DNA of 64,000 nt from contig NZ_JAQQWU010000005.1 of assembly GCF_028610625.1 (NCBI RefSeq), positions 124,001 to 188,000 of the forward strand. The letters run 5' to 3'. Positions 35,291-42,415 of this stretch are shown here, piece after piece; within the stretch, counting starts at the first letter, position 1; every line of letters begins with the position of its first letter. The notes below the pieces were generated by a model that made no database searches, was not told the DNA's origin, and saw only the letters and a list, made by a program, of their open reading frames with translations. The position numbers and the translations under genes were made by a program. Source of the stretch: Guptibacillus spartinae. Lineage in GTDB: Bacteria > Bacillota > Bacilli > Bacillales > Guptibacillaceae.

Positions 35291-35390
35291 ATGGCCAATA
35301 AAATGTGATTTTAGCCAATATATCTCGAATTTGGCCAATAAAATCTTAATTTGGCCAATATATCTCAGTTTTGGCCAATAAACGGCCACT
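35291..35390. repeat. Five-copy tandem repeat, 20-bp period
   Basis: The core TTGGCCAATA (one copy TTAGCCAATA, the first ATGGCCAATA) recurs exactly every 20 bp at 35291, 35311, 35331, 35351 and 35371. The second halves alternate between AAAAT-type (copies 1, 3, start of 5) and TATCTC-type (2, 4), giving a 40-bp super-period. It lies between the SDR gene and the second efflux gene. Confidence 0.9.
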
Positions 35391-35419
35391 CCGACGGTCA
35401 ACCCGATCACGTCATGTGA

Positions 35420-36274
35420 TCAGGAGGACATAAAGTCTCCGCCATTCACGTGAATGCACTGGCCAGTCATGTAAGAACCGTCATCAGAGGCTAATAAGAC
35501 GTATGGTCCAAACAGTTCAGACGGTTGACCTGGGCGCCCCATGGGATTGTCCGTACCAAATTCCGCCACAGCATCTTCATCAAACGTAGATGGAATGAGC
35601 GGTGTCCAGATTGGTCCCGGTGCCACCATGTTCACGCGAATGCCTTTATCCACAAGGTTCGCCGCCATACTGCGCGTAAACGCTACAATAGCACCTTTTG
35701 TTGACGTATAGTCAATTAACACTTTATTTCCTGTGTAGGGATTAATCGATGTTGTATTAATAATCGAGCTTCCCTTTTCCAGATGAGGCACCGCGTACTT
35801 CGTCATATTGAAGACGGAATACACATTTGTTTTAAACGTTTGATCCCACTGCTCATAAGAAATGTCTTCAATACTTTCTGTTGGAAATTGAATCGCTGCG
35901 TTATTCACGAGGATGTCGAGCTTTCCAAAGTGATCAAGCGTTTTGTCAATTAAATCCTTACATTCCTTCTCCTCTGATACATCTCCTGGAATCAAGAGAC
36001 ATTTGACGCCTTCTTTCTCAACAAATTTCTTTGTTTCGTCCGCGTCACTTTGTTCTTTCTCAAGATAGTTGATCGCAACATTTGCGCCTTCTTTCGCATA
36101 GGCGATGGCCACTGCGCGACCAATGCCGCTGTCCCCACCAGTGATGAGCGCCACTTTGTTCTCAAGTTTGTGACTGCCTATGTATTCATGCGGTTGATTC
36201 GGCCTTGGCGTCATTTGCGATTCAATACCGGGTTGCTCTGCCTGCGTTTGTTTTGGTTGTCCGTTTTTGCTCAC
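35420..36274 (-). CDS. SDR family oxidoreductase, general stress protein 39-like
   Basis: The 284-residue short-chain dehydrogenase has the polar N-terminal extension (about 40 residues, PKQTQAEQPGIESQMTPRP) typical of the Bacillus YdaD/GS39 group. The core follows: VALITGGDSGIGRA, VNNAAIQFPTESIED and DYTSTKGAIVAFTRS with catalytic Tyr and Lys. It should be an NAD(P)-dependent alcohol or sugar dehydrogenase used in stress. It starts at GTG 36274 after AAAGGAGAG. A SigB-type promoter lies about 60 bp upstream, agreeing with the known stress control of its relatives. Confidence 0.9.
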   Translation of the reverse strand: MSKNGQPKQTQAEQPGIESQMTPRPNQPHEYIGSHKLENKVALITGGDSGIGRAVAIAYAKEGANVAINYLEKEQSDADETKKFVEKEGVKCLLIPGDVSEEKECKDLIDKTLDHFGKLDILVNNAAIQFPTESIEDISYEQWDQTFKTNVYSVFNMTKYAVPHLEKGSSIINTTSINPYTGNKVLIDYTSTKGAIVAFTRSMAANLVDKGIRVNMVAPGPIWTPLIPSTFDEDAVAEFGTDNPMGRPGQPSELFGPYVLLASDDGSYMTGQCIHVNGGDFMSS

Positions 36275-36332
36275 GATGTATCTCTCCTTTTTTCTTCCAT
36301 AATGGTTAGCTTAATAATGCTGTTTTATTGAG

Positions 36333-36358
36333 ATACCACGGAAGAAATAAGTGTAAAC
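36333..36358 (-). promoter_or_regulatory. SigB-type promoter of the stress SDR gene
   Basis: On the minus strand GTTTAC (36353-36358) and TGGTAT (36333-36338) are 14 bp apart, each matching 5 of 6 positions of the SigB consensus GTTTAA-N12/15-GGGTAT. Confidence 0.65.
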
Positions 36359-36422
36359 ATTTGTAAGCGAAACCATACAGAAAAGGGTAAGAATGGATTA
36401 GTCTCCATCTTTTGCACCATGC

Positions 36423-36707
36423 TTAGAAACCGATGAAATAAGTCGTCCATACTGCCAGAACAGCTAGACCGCTCATTATCGCCAGGCCAAAATCCAACAT
36501 CGCATGATTTGGGTAGCCATCGTTCAGATTCCTCATCCCGCTATGGACCATTCGTATGAACCAAAACATAAGTAAGAATCCATAACCAACATAATCATTA
36601 AAAGGATCCCGATCAAACCAAAATTGAATAGCTCCAATAAAGAGCGCTGCATAAATCAGCCCTCTTACAATCTTTCCACTCTTCTTTGACCATCTATTCC
36701 CTTTCAT
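36423..36707 (-). CDS. Small membrane protein, last of six
   Basis: A 94-residue protein with a basic start (MKGNRWSKKSGKIVRG), then three helices; the loop between the second and third is HSGMRNLNDGYPNHAML. AAGGAG lies 6 nt before the ATG at 36707. It starts 16 bp after the preceding gene and closes the run. Unrecognised family. Confidence 0.65.
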   Translation of the reverse strand: MKGNRWSKKSGKIVRGLIYAALFIGAIQFWFDRDPFNDYVGYGFLLMFWFIRMVHSGMRNLNDGYPNHAMLDFGLAIMSGLAVLAVWTTYFIGF

Positions 36708-36723
36708 CCTCAGCTCCTTAAGC

Positions 36724-36891
36724 TCATTTTTTAATGATAAGCTGACCAACCACTCTGGCCAGTAATCCCGCAGCTAAAGCAAACACTATACTTATGACAG
36801 TGTGATTAGTCACGGCTTGTCCAACATTAAAACCAACCGCTATCGCAATACCGATTCCGACACCTAGGGCCAATCTCTGCTTTTGACTCAT
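36724..36891 (-). CDS. Small two-helix membrane protein
   Basis: A 55-codon gene with GGAGGTGGTGAA before the ATG. The product is MSQKQRLALGVGIGIAIAVG followed by a second Ala/Leu-rich helix and KK at the end. The glycine-zipper-like first helix (GVGIGIAIAVG) suggests self-association in the membrane (inference). It lies in the middle of the six-gene run. Confidence 0.65.
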   Translation of the reverse strand: MSQKQRLALGVGIGIAIAVGFNVGQAVTNHTVISIVFALAAGLLARVVGQLIIKK

Positions 36892-36915
36892 TTCACCACC
36901 TCCAACACTGAAATC

Positions 36916-37143
36916 CTACTCCTCCGCATCTCCATTACCAATCTCTTCTTCTACTTCCCCATCATACCGCCGACTCGGATGGTCAAGAATCGCTCGATAC
37001 TTCCATAGTCGAATTTGTCTCAGTAAAAGGGCAACAAAAAGACCAGCCATTGCGATAAAAAGCCCCGCTTTATAGCTGGTTATCATAGAAATAACTAAGA
37101 GTAGACTCGAAGGGACCGCTATAATGATTTGTGTTTTTTTCAT
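36916..37143 (-). CDS. Small two-helix membrane protein with acidic tail
   Basis: A 75-residue protein with two helices followed by a charged cytoplasmic tail (HPSRRYDGEVEEEIGNGDAEE). The GGGGAGGG site lies within the end of the upstream gene, and the ATG at 37143 comes one base after its TGA, so the two are coupled. Unrecognised. Confidence 0.65.
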   Translation of the reverse strand: MKKTQIIIAVPSSLLLVISMITSYKAGLFIAMAGLFVALLLRQIRLWKYRAILDHPSRRYDGEVEEEIGNGDAEE

Positions 37144-37144
37144 T

Positions 37145-37462
37145 TCATCCCTCCCCATAGATCTTTTTCCACTGAATTCCTAGTTGAATTAGTGCGATAC
37201 AGGAAACCATCCAGAAAAGAGGATCTTTCAATGAAATCCCCACTGTCGATTCCCCACCTGTCCATTCCAGGCAAGCGATAAGGAGAAAAACATAGATTAG
37301 GAAAAAGAGGTGCCACTGAAATGAACTTTTTTCACTCTCATTATTCGTCGTTTTAACAAGGGCAAGCACGAGAACAGTTCCAATTAGTAACAAGAAAAGA
37401 ATCCTTTGTGGGAAAAGGCCATTTAAACCATCCGTTGGAAAATAATCATTGATTAGTAACAA
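37145..37462 (-). CDS. Four-helix membrane protein with unclear start
   Basis: The frame gives 105 residues from TTG 37462, but an in-frame hydrophobic stretch (EGVFLLILTLLLI) continues upstream and would complete the first helix. CTG 37474, 8 nt after AAGGGG, is a possible start. Further up, a perfect GGGAGG precedes an ATG (37512-37514) that opens only a five-codon frame one base out of register, which hints at a leader peptide or a frameshift. Function unknown. Confidence 0.55.
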   Translation of the reverse strand: MLLINDYFPTDGLNGLFPQRILFLLLIGTVLVLALVKTTNNESEKSSFQWHLFFLIYVFLLIACLEWTGGESTVGISLKDPLFWMVSCIALIQLGIQWKKIYGEG

Positions 37463-37522
37463 CGTTAAAATCAGTAGAAAGACCCCTTCTAAACTTTTAT
37501 GTAAGATACGTCATTCCTCCCA

Positions 37523-37711
37523 TCAATCAGGCTGGGACTTGTTCCTTTCTAAGAGTTGGTCGACCTTTTGTTCAACACGATCCAATTTCGAGTTTCTCTT
37601 TTTCAAACGAATGATTAAAAACACCACTCCTGCGATCACCCCAAGTAGTAAGACAAATGAAACAAGTTGAAAGATAAGATCCCCTAAATGCACACTCGCC
37701 CCTATGATCAT
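37523..37711 (-). CDS. DUF4083-like small membrane protein
   Basis: A 62-residue protein: an N-terminal helix and a basic, heptad-like tail (RLKKRNSKLDRVEQKVDQLL). That matches what I know of DUF4083, a Bacillus family of unknown role. The ATG lies one base after the previous stop, and that gene's end forms its AAGGAG site, so translation is coupled. Confidence 0.75.
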   Translation of the reverse strand: MIIGASVHLGDLIFQLVSFVLLLGVIAGVVFLIIRLKKRNSKLDRVEQKVDQLLERNKSQPD

Positions 37712-37712
37712 C

Positions 37713-37886
37713 TTATTTCTCCTTAACCGTATTTTTATTTTGTGTCGCTACACGGAAACATGCGATTAAACTCATAATTCCTACAAAACGCATAACCAAA
37801 TTGCCTGCTTCTCCAAAGCTTTCAATGGAGATACCAAGTAAAACACTTCCAACCAAACATAGAAAAACAATTGTTATCCATTTCAT
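37713..37886 (-). CDS. Small two-helix membrane protein, first of six
   Basis: A 57-residue protein with two helices (KWITIVFLCLVGSVLLGI and NLVMRFVGIMSLIACFRVA) and a basic tail. GGAGGAGAGG precedes the ATG at 37886. It heads the run of six minus-strand membrane genes. Unrecognised. Confidence 0.65.
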   Translation of the reverse strand: MKWITIVFLCLVGSVLLGISIESFGEAGNLVMRFVGIMSLIACFRVATQNKNTVKEK

Positions 37887-37973
37887 GGCACCTCTCCTCC
37901 ACACCTTAATTTTACCATTTATTTCATTACGCGTCAGATCATTTTCCAATAATAAGGAAATGTTACATTTAAA

Positions 37974-37999
37974 AAGACGACTTTTTGGGAAGTCGCCTT
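37974..37999 (-). terminator. Terminator of the DinB gene
   Basis: AAGGCGACTT pairs with AAGTCGTCTT (one G-U pair) over 6 nt, followed by TTT on the minus strand. Confidence 0.78.
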
Positions 38000-38017
38000 G
38001 TGTGTATCTAATAATAA

Positions 38018-38533
38018 CTAACCCTTCTCAGGATAGTCTAAATAACAATTAATATCAGAGGGAGTTAACAGGTCCGTGTCGACCGGCTCATAACCAAGTG
38101 CTCTTGCAAGCGTCACAATTTGGCCTTTATGATGAAATTCATGTGTAATGGTATGTGTCAGTAACCAGAGCGGTGAAAGTTCTTCTTCCTCTTCCTGCCA
38201 GGATACTTTGCGACTGATTTTCTCATCAAAGCGCTCATCATATCCGTCTAGAAAACGAAAAACAAGCTGATCGACTCGTTCAAAGAGCGTTCTCATTTCA
38301 TTTACGTCTGTCACATCTGATGCTTTCACTTTGGGTTCGCCAGTTTCAAGAGCAAAGCGACCGATCCAGCTTTGGTAGCATTCGGCGACATGGACATGAA
38401 GGTTACGAATGGAGCCCCAGCCGTACCCATCTACTTCTTTCAAATAATCCTCTTGTTCCATTTTTTCGCAAAAATGAAAGAGAACCTTACGCGTTTGTTT
38501 AACTAACTCATATTGCTCTTTTAATACGTTCAT
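38018..38533 (-). CDS. DinB family protein
   Basis: The 171-residue four-helix-bundle protein has DinB/YfiT-type metal-binding histidines: HVHVAECYQSWI near residue 46 and THEFHHKGQIV near residue 130. DinB-fold proteins include thiol-dependent S-transferases that use bacillithiol, which fits the nearby FosB. GGAGG lies before ATG 38533; the frame extends to 38596. Confidence 0.88.
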   Translation of the reverse strand: MNVLKEQYELVKQTRKVLFHFCEKMEQEDYLKEVDGYGWGSIRNLHVHVAECYQSWIGRFALETGEPKVKASDVTDVNEMRTLFERVDQLVFRFLDGYDERFDEKISRKVSWQEEEEELSPLWLLTHTITHEFHHKGQIVTLARALGYEPVDTDLLTPSDINCYLDYPEKG

Positions 38534-38676
38534 AGTATTGCCTCCTGTGTTATCCTGGAGTAACTTAACATCGTTACTCCAACGACCCTGTTCCATGTAC
38601 TGTATATTCCTTTTTAGTGAGTTACTAAACCAGGAAATCCGCCAAGTTTCAACACATTGCCTACTCTATTTAAGAT

Positions 38677-39417
38677 TTAGTTCGGCGCCCTACTAAGCGA
38701 ATCTTGAATCGTGCTTTCAGCATTAAATGTATAGGATACACCGCTAATTTTGACAACCGGCCTGTTTGTTCCCCGCTGTCCCATAATGAGAGCTGCTGCA
38801 CCGGCTAGAAGGTCACAAAACGTTTCCACAGATTGCTTCACCTCACCTGTCAGTGAATCAATTGTTTCACTGCTCCTTAAAGCCGGAACGCCATACAAAC
38901 CAATCGCAATCTGAGTGGCTCCCTTCTTTTCAATTCGACCATCACTATCGGTTATCACGACACCTACCGTTACGTTACACATTCGTTGGATCGTTTCCCC
39001 AATTTCCCGGGCACTCTTATCAGCATCCTCAGGCAAAAGCATAATGGTTTCGGCATCAATTTTATCGATTCCTCCACTCGTTAACCGCATTCCATTTGGT
39101 AACCAGGCTCCGATATAATCATGAAAAACTTCAAGTTGATGACCTGATGGATCTTCTGTCACATCAATCATTTTTTGAATCACTCTTGCATCTTTTCTCG
39201 GGACTTTTGTATGGATACGCTTAGCCACTTCTCCAGCCGTAACATTGCTGAGCAACACCTCTCGTCCTTCTGCGGTTGAAATGACTTTTGAAGCGACGCA
39301 CAAAATGTCACCATCCTCTAATGAAACTTCCGTACGTGTCACAGCATTGGCAATGATTTCGCCAATATGATCTCCTTTTTTTATCCACGGGAGAGTTGGA
39401 ATTGCATCCATTTTCAT
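38677..39417 (-). CDS. CofE-like (coenzyme F420-0:L-glutamate ligase family) protein
   Basis: The roughly 246-residue protein follows the CofE/FbiB ligase domain. It has DILCVASKVISTAEGR, the IGAWLPNGMRLTSGGIDK region, VGVVITDSDGR and a C-terminal AAALIMGQR. CofE adds glutamates to coenzyme F420, but most Bacillaceae do not make F420 and no other F420 gene is here, so the true substrate may differ. The frame opens at GTG 39429; I prefer ATG 39417, with AGGTG 9 nt upstream. It is the last gene of a five-gene operon. Confidence 0.8.
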   Translation of the reverse strand: MKMDAIPTLPWIKKGDHIGEIIANAVTRTEVSLEDGDILCVASKVISTAEGREVLLSNVTAGEVAKRIHTKVPRKDARVIQKMIDVTEDPSGHQLEVFHDYIGAWLPNGMRLTSGGIDKIDAETIMLLPEDADKSAREIGETIQRMCNVTVGVVITDSDGRIEKKGATQIAIGLYGVPALRSSETIDSLTGEVKQSVETFCDLLAGAAALIMGQRGTNRPVVKISGVSYTFNAESTIQDSLSRAPN

Positions 39418-39452
39418 ACCTGAACACACCTACACCTTCTAAACTACAAAAT

Positions 39453-39875
39453 TTATGATTCATAAAAAGTCATATGGTGTTTTTCTTCACGATAATAGTT
39501 CAACCGATCTTCTAATGTTCCCGTGTGAAATTCAAACTTGTGACCATCCGGATCTGTAAAATAAATCGATTGCTTGTCACGTTTATCACGCTCTCGACCT
39601 TCGAGAATGTTTACGTGAAGATCTTCTAGTTTCTGTGTCACTTTCTCCATGTCTTCTTTCCTAATCGTAAAAGCAGTATGCGTATAAGACTGTTCAATCT
39701 CTTTTCTCGGAATGTCCTTCTCCTCATTAAGCGCAAGCCATAACCCATTTAAATCGAAGTAGGCGGTTCGTCTTCCTTTTACAAGTAATTTTGCATCAAA
39801 CACCTTTTGATAAAAGGCATTCGATCGCTCAAGGTCGGATACCGAAAATAAAAAATGATTGATTCCTTTAATCAT
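39453..39875 (-). CDS. fosB: FosB-type metallothiol transferase (fosfomycin resistance)
   Basis: The 140-residue protein is a clear FosB: the metal ligands fall exactly at His7 (GINHFLF), His66 (SYTHTAF) and Glu115 ([12 protein letters not shown]), with [19 protein letters not shown] as in B. subtilis. It adds bacillithiol or cysteine to fosfomycin in the cytoplasm, inactivating it. It lies 35 bp upstream of the CofE-like gene and 12 bp downstream of the MBL-fold gene, so the operon may handle electrophiles or antibiotics in general. Confidence 0.95.
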   Translation of the reverse strand: MIKGINHFLFSVSDLERSNAFYQKVFDAKLLVKGRRTAYFDLNGLWLALNEEKDIPRKEIEQSYTHTAFTIRKEDMEKVTQKLEDLHVNILEGRERDKRDKQSIYFTDPDGHKFEFHTGTLEDRLNYYREEKHHMTFYES

Positions 39876-39887
39876 GAAAACACCTTT

Positions 39888-40832
39888 CTAATCGTGATAG
39901 TGGTGATAGAGCATTGATAAATTCCCTTCGACTCCCTTTATGCCTTTCCAATGTTCGTAGGAAGGAGGCAATTGGAACTGAGCTTTAAAGTCGTCTAATG
40001 CCATCTCGTTCTTTAGTGCTTTTTTCGTTTCGCCAATCAAATAAGATATGTAGTTCTTCTGTGTTTCGAACAGAGAGGTTCCACTAATCTTTCCGTGACC
40101 TGGAAGGATTGTCTCCACTTCTAATTTTATTACGTCGTTTAAAATAGATACGAAACTCTCGGGATGATAAATAGGAACGTGAAGTTCTTCGGTCACAAGA
40201 TCTCCCATAAAAGCGATCCTGTCATCCGGCAAGTATAAAAAAGCGTCACTTGGAGTATGGGCACCGCCCAAACAAATGAACTCAACCTTCCGTGCAGGCC
40301 CGTGTAGCGTCAGTTTCTTTTCAAAGGTAAGAGTCGGTAAAACAATAGTAAGCTCAGGTAACGCAGCCAATACTTTCGCCATTTCATCATATTGATTGGA
40401 TAAGCTGATGTGTTGCGCGGGGGTTTTGGCCACTTCCATTTGTTTCTTTAACGCTTCTAAATACTGCTTTGTCTCTTCCTGCTCCGCTTCAAGGTTACCA
40501 ATCACATGATGAGTTTTGCTTAATTCGCGTGTAGTGGACGTGGAAATAATCTCCGCATCCTCAAAAGCCTGGTTACCAAAAACATGATCGCCATGATAGT
40601 GGCTGTTCAACAGGTAGCGCGTTTCTTTTCCTGTGACTTGCTCTGCTAATTTCCTTAATTCACGTGCTGCTGCAGGCGTTGAGAAAGCATCAAAGATAAG
40701 CAGCTCTTCTCCAAGGTCTACAACCCCTGCATTGCTCCAGGCTCCCTGTCCCTCTTTTGCAACAGCTGCATAAACGCCTTCTTTCAATCTATGAAACGTA
40801 AAATAAGGCGTTTCAATCGGAATAGCACTCAC
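39888..40832 (-). CDS. MBL-fold metallo-hydrolase
   Basis: A 314-residue metallo-beta-lactamase-fold protein with the zinc motif NSHYHGDHVFGN near residue 80, a further GGAHTPSDAFLYL, FMGDLV and ILPGHGKISG. All metal ligands appear present. Length and C-terminal helices suggest a hydrolase of the glyoxalase II/SoxH-like side rather than a true beta-lactamase. AAGAGG is 8 nt from GTG 40832, so I prefer this over GTG 40841. Confidence 0.87.
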   Translation of the reverse strand: MSAIPIETPYFTFHRLKEGVYAAVAKEGQGAWSNAGVVDLGEELLIFDAFSTPAAARELRKLAEQVTGKETRYLLNSHYHGDHVFGNQAFEDAEIISTSTTRELSKTHHVIGNLEAEQEETKQYLEALKKQMEVAKTPAQHISLSNQYDEMAKVLAALPELTIVLPTLTFEKKLTLHGPARKVEFICLGGAHTPSDAFLYLPDDRIAFMGDLVTEELHVPIYHPESFVSILNDVIKLEVETILPGHGKISGTSLFETQKNYISYLIGETKKALKNEMALDDFKAQFQLPPSYEHWKGIKGVEGNLSMLYHHYHD

Positions 40833-40855
40833 TCGCTTCACCTCTTCAAGTCTTT

Positions 40856-41257
40856 CTACAAATAATAGGGTTCAAATTCTCGTCCTACTCCTTCAAGGCG
40901 ACCATATACCTTATATCCCTGCTTTTCATAGAAAGAGAGCGCCTGAAAACTTAATGTATCCACCTTTATAAAATCACACTCTTTTTGACGAGCGATTCTT
41001 TCAGCCTCTTCCAAGAGCTTATGACCATAGCCATTATGTCGAAGTTCCTCATCCACCATAAGCGTATGAATTTCAAGCCAGTTCCAACAAATTTCAGCAA
41101 GCAGCCCACCGCGAATGACGTTTTGTTCATCCTGCAAATACAAATTCAATTCTTCGTATCGATTATGCAAATCCTCTGGGAAGTGACGGAGGTTATAGTG
41201 GTAGAGCATATTCTCAATCTCTTGCTTACCCGTTGAACCTTGGCGTGTGATCAGCAT
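40856..41257 (-). CDS. GNAT family N-acetyltransferase
   Basis: A 133-residue GNAT protein with HTLMVDEELRHNGYGHKLL (motif A) and SFYEKQGYKVYGRLEG (motif B), similar to YitI/phosphinothricin-like acetylases. ATG 41257 is 8 nt from AAGGAG. Its start lies inside the end of the isochorismatase-like gene (32-bp overlap), so the two are translationally coupled. The substrate is unknown. Confidence 0.87.
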   Translation of the reverse strand: MLITRQGSTGKQEIENMLYHYNLRHFPEDLHNRYEELNLYLQDEQNVIRGGLLAEICWNWLEIHTLMVDEELRHNGYGHKLLEEAERIARQKECDFIKVDTLSFQALSFYEKQGYKVYGRLEGVGREFEPYYL

Positions 41258-41816
41258 TTCCATAACTCCTTAGCCGCAACAGCTCTTCCGTCGTTACGAC
41301 TGTCGCAAATTCTTTATGTAAGGTTGCTAATGTGAGCGCATGTACCTGTTCAGGATCATAGTAGTGACCCGTTTGATCGGTTAAGCCATACGCTGCGGTT
41401 GCGTCTGAGATTAAGTACGTTTGAAACCCTAAATTACCACTCATTCTCGTTGTGGTCGACACGCAGTGTGCCGTCGTGAGCCCTGTGATCACCACTTCAG
41501 TTAAGGCATGTTCATGAAGATAGGTTTCTAGATTCGTCCCGATAAAAGCACTGTTTACTTTTTTCGTGAAAATGGTTTCTCCTGGCTCAGGCTTCACAAT
41601 GTCCTTGATTTCGTATCCTTGTTGGCCGTGGTAGAAAACAGATGATGGGTCATCTGAACGATGTTGAATAAAAATAACGTGATCTCCGTTCGCTCTCCAG
41701 GTGTCTAACAGCTTTCGTATCTTTTCTTCTGCTTGAGGGTTGTTTCGCTCACCCCATTTTGGATCCTCGAATGCTTTCTGAACATCTACAATGATAAGGG
41801 CCTGTTTTGCTTTCAT
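41226..41816 (-). CDS. Isochorismatase-like cysteine hydrolase
   Basis: The 196-residue protein belongs to the isochorismatase-like cysteine hydrolases: catalytic Asp in LIIVDVQKAFED, Lys in FTKKVNSAF and Cys in TGLTTAHCVSTTTRM near residue 118. Relatives are nicotinamidases, N-carbamoylsarcosine amidases and many unknown amidases. It opens the five-gene minus-strand operon leading to CofE. Confidence 0.9.
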   Translation of the reverse strand: MKAKQALIIVDVQKAFEDPKWGERNNPQAEEKIRKLLDTWRANGDHVIFIQHRSDDPSSVFYHGQQGYEIKDIVKPEPGETIFTKKVNSAFIGTNLETYLHEHALTEVVITGLTTAHCVSTTTRMSGNLGFQTYLISDATAAYGLTDQTGHYYDPEQVHALTLATLHKEFATVVTTEELLRLRSYGNADHTPRFNG

Positions 41817-41819
41817 TGG

Positions 41820-42038
41820 TTACCTCCTTGTGGAGTTGTAAGTATCCTTTATACTGTTTCGATAAAGAGGGGGAGGCACCTTCTTTTGATCAGTTGCGAA
41901 TAGATGTGAAAAAGCTTCCTCCCAAGAGAGAAAGCTTACGAGCATAAATGCAGCGCTCATGATCATGGATGTTGGCGGCCGTTTTGTCTTCTCTTCTTTC
42001 AATAATGGTCGGCGTATATCCCCAATAACCATTATCAA
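41820..42038 (-). CDS. Possible small membrane protein
   Basis: An open frame of 72 codons just before the isochorismatase-like gene. A basic segment (LKEEKTKRPPTS) precedes a hydrophobic stretch (MIMSAAFMLVSFLSWEEAF) that could span the membrane. No ribosome site is convincing, so it may be a real small gene with an internal start or may be chance. Confidence 0.3.
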   Translation of the reverse strand: MIMVIGDIRRPLLKEEKTKRPPTSMIMSAAFMLVSFLSWEEAFSHLFATDQKKVPPPLYRNSIKDTYNSTRR

Positions 42039-42152
42039 AAAATAAGTAGAAGAAAAAATTACACCTCAGAAATCAAGAAGATTTGAGAGAATATCCCGAT
42101 AAGGAGGTTCGCAAAAGTAAGCACCTGGATACTTATTGGAACAAGGACGGCC

Positions 42153-42320
42153 TTAAAATTCACTCTTCTCTTTTACCGCGGCTTGATTTTTTTCCAAAAC
42201 TTCAATACGTTCTTCAAGCGCTCTTCGTGATCGTTTTACTTTTCTAACGATGAAATAAATGATAGCTACCGCAACGCCTATCCAAAAAAGTAATGGCAAT
42301 AGGGCTAGAAAGATTGACAC
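42153..42320 (-). CDS. Small membrane protein with coiled-coil tail
   Basis: A 55-codon frame from GTG 42320, 8 nt after AAAGGAG. One helix (LALLPLLFWIGVAVAIIYFI) is followed by a basic heptad-patterned tail (KVKRSRRALEERIEVLEKN). It resembles the DUF4083-like protein at 37523-37711 in design, not in sequence. It lies about 95 bp downstream of the sensor kinase gene on the same strand. Confidence 0.6.
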   Translation of the reverse strand: MSIFLALLPLLFWIGVAVAIIYFIVRKVKRSRRALEERIEVLEKNQAAVKEKSEF

Positions 42321-42415
42321 TTCTCCAACTCCTTTCGAGAAATTTCCTACAAAACGTACACGGAATTATTTTAACATATTTATCCAATGGATTAATTTCC
42401 TATACAGATGACGCG

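Noticed and set aside
35129-35410. 93-codon minus-strand frame across the tandem repeat
   Set aside because: Its repetitive translation (YWPKLRYIGQIKILLAKFEIYW) comes from the 20-bp units, and it also runs through two hairpins; there is no ribosome site.
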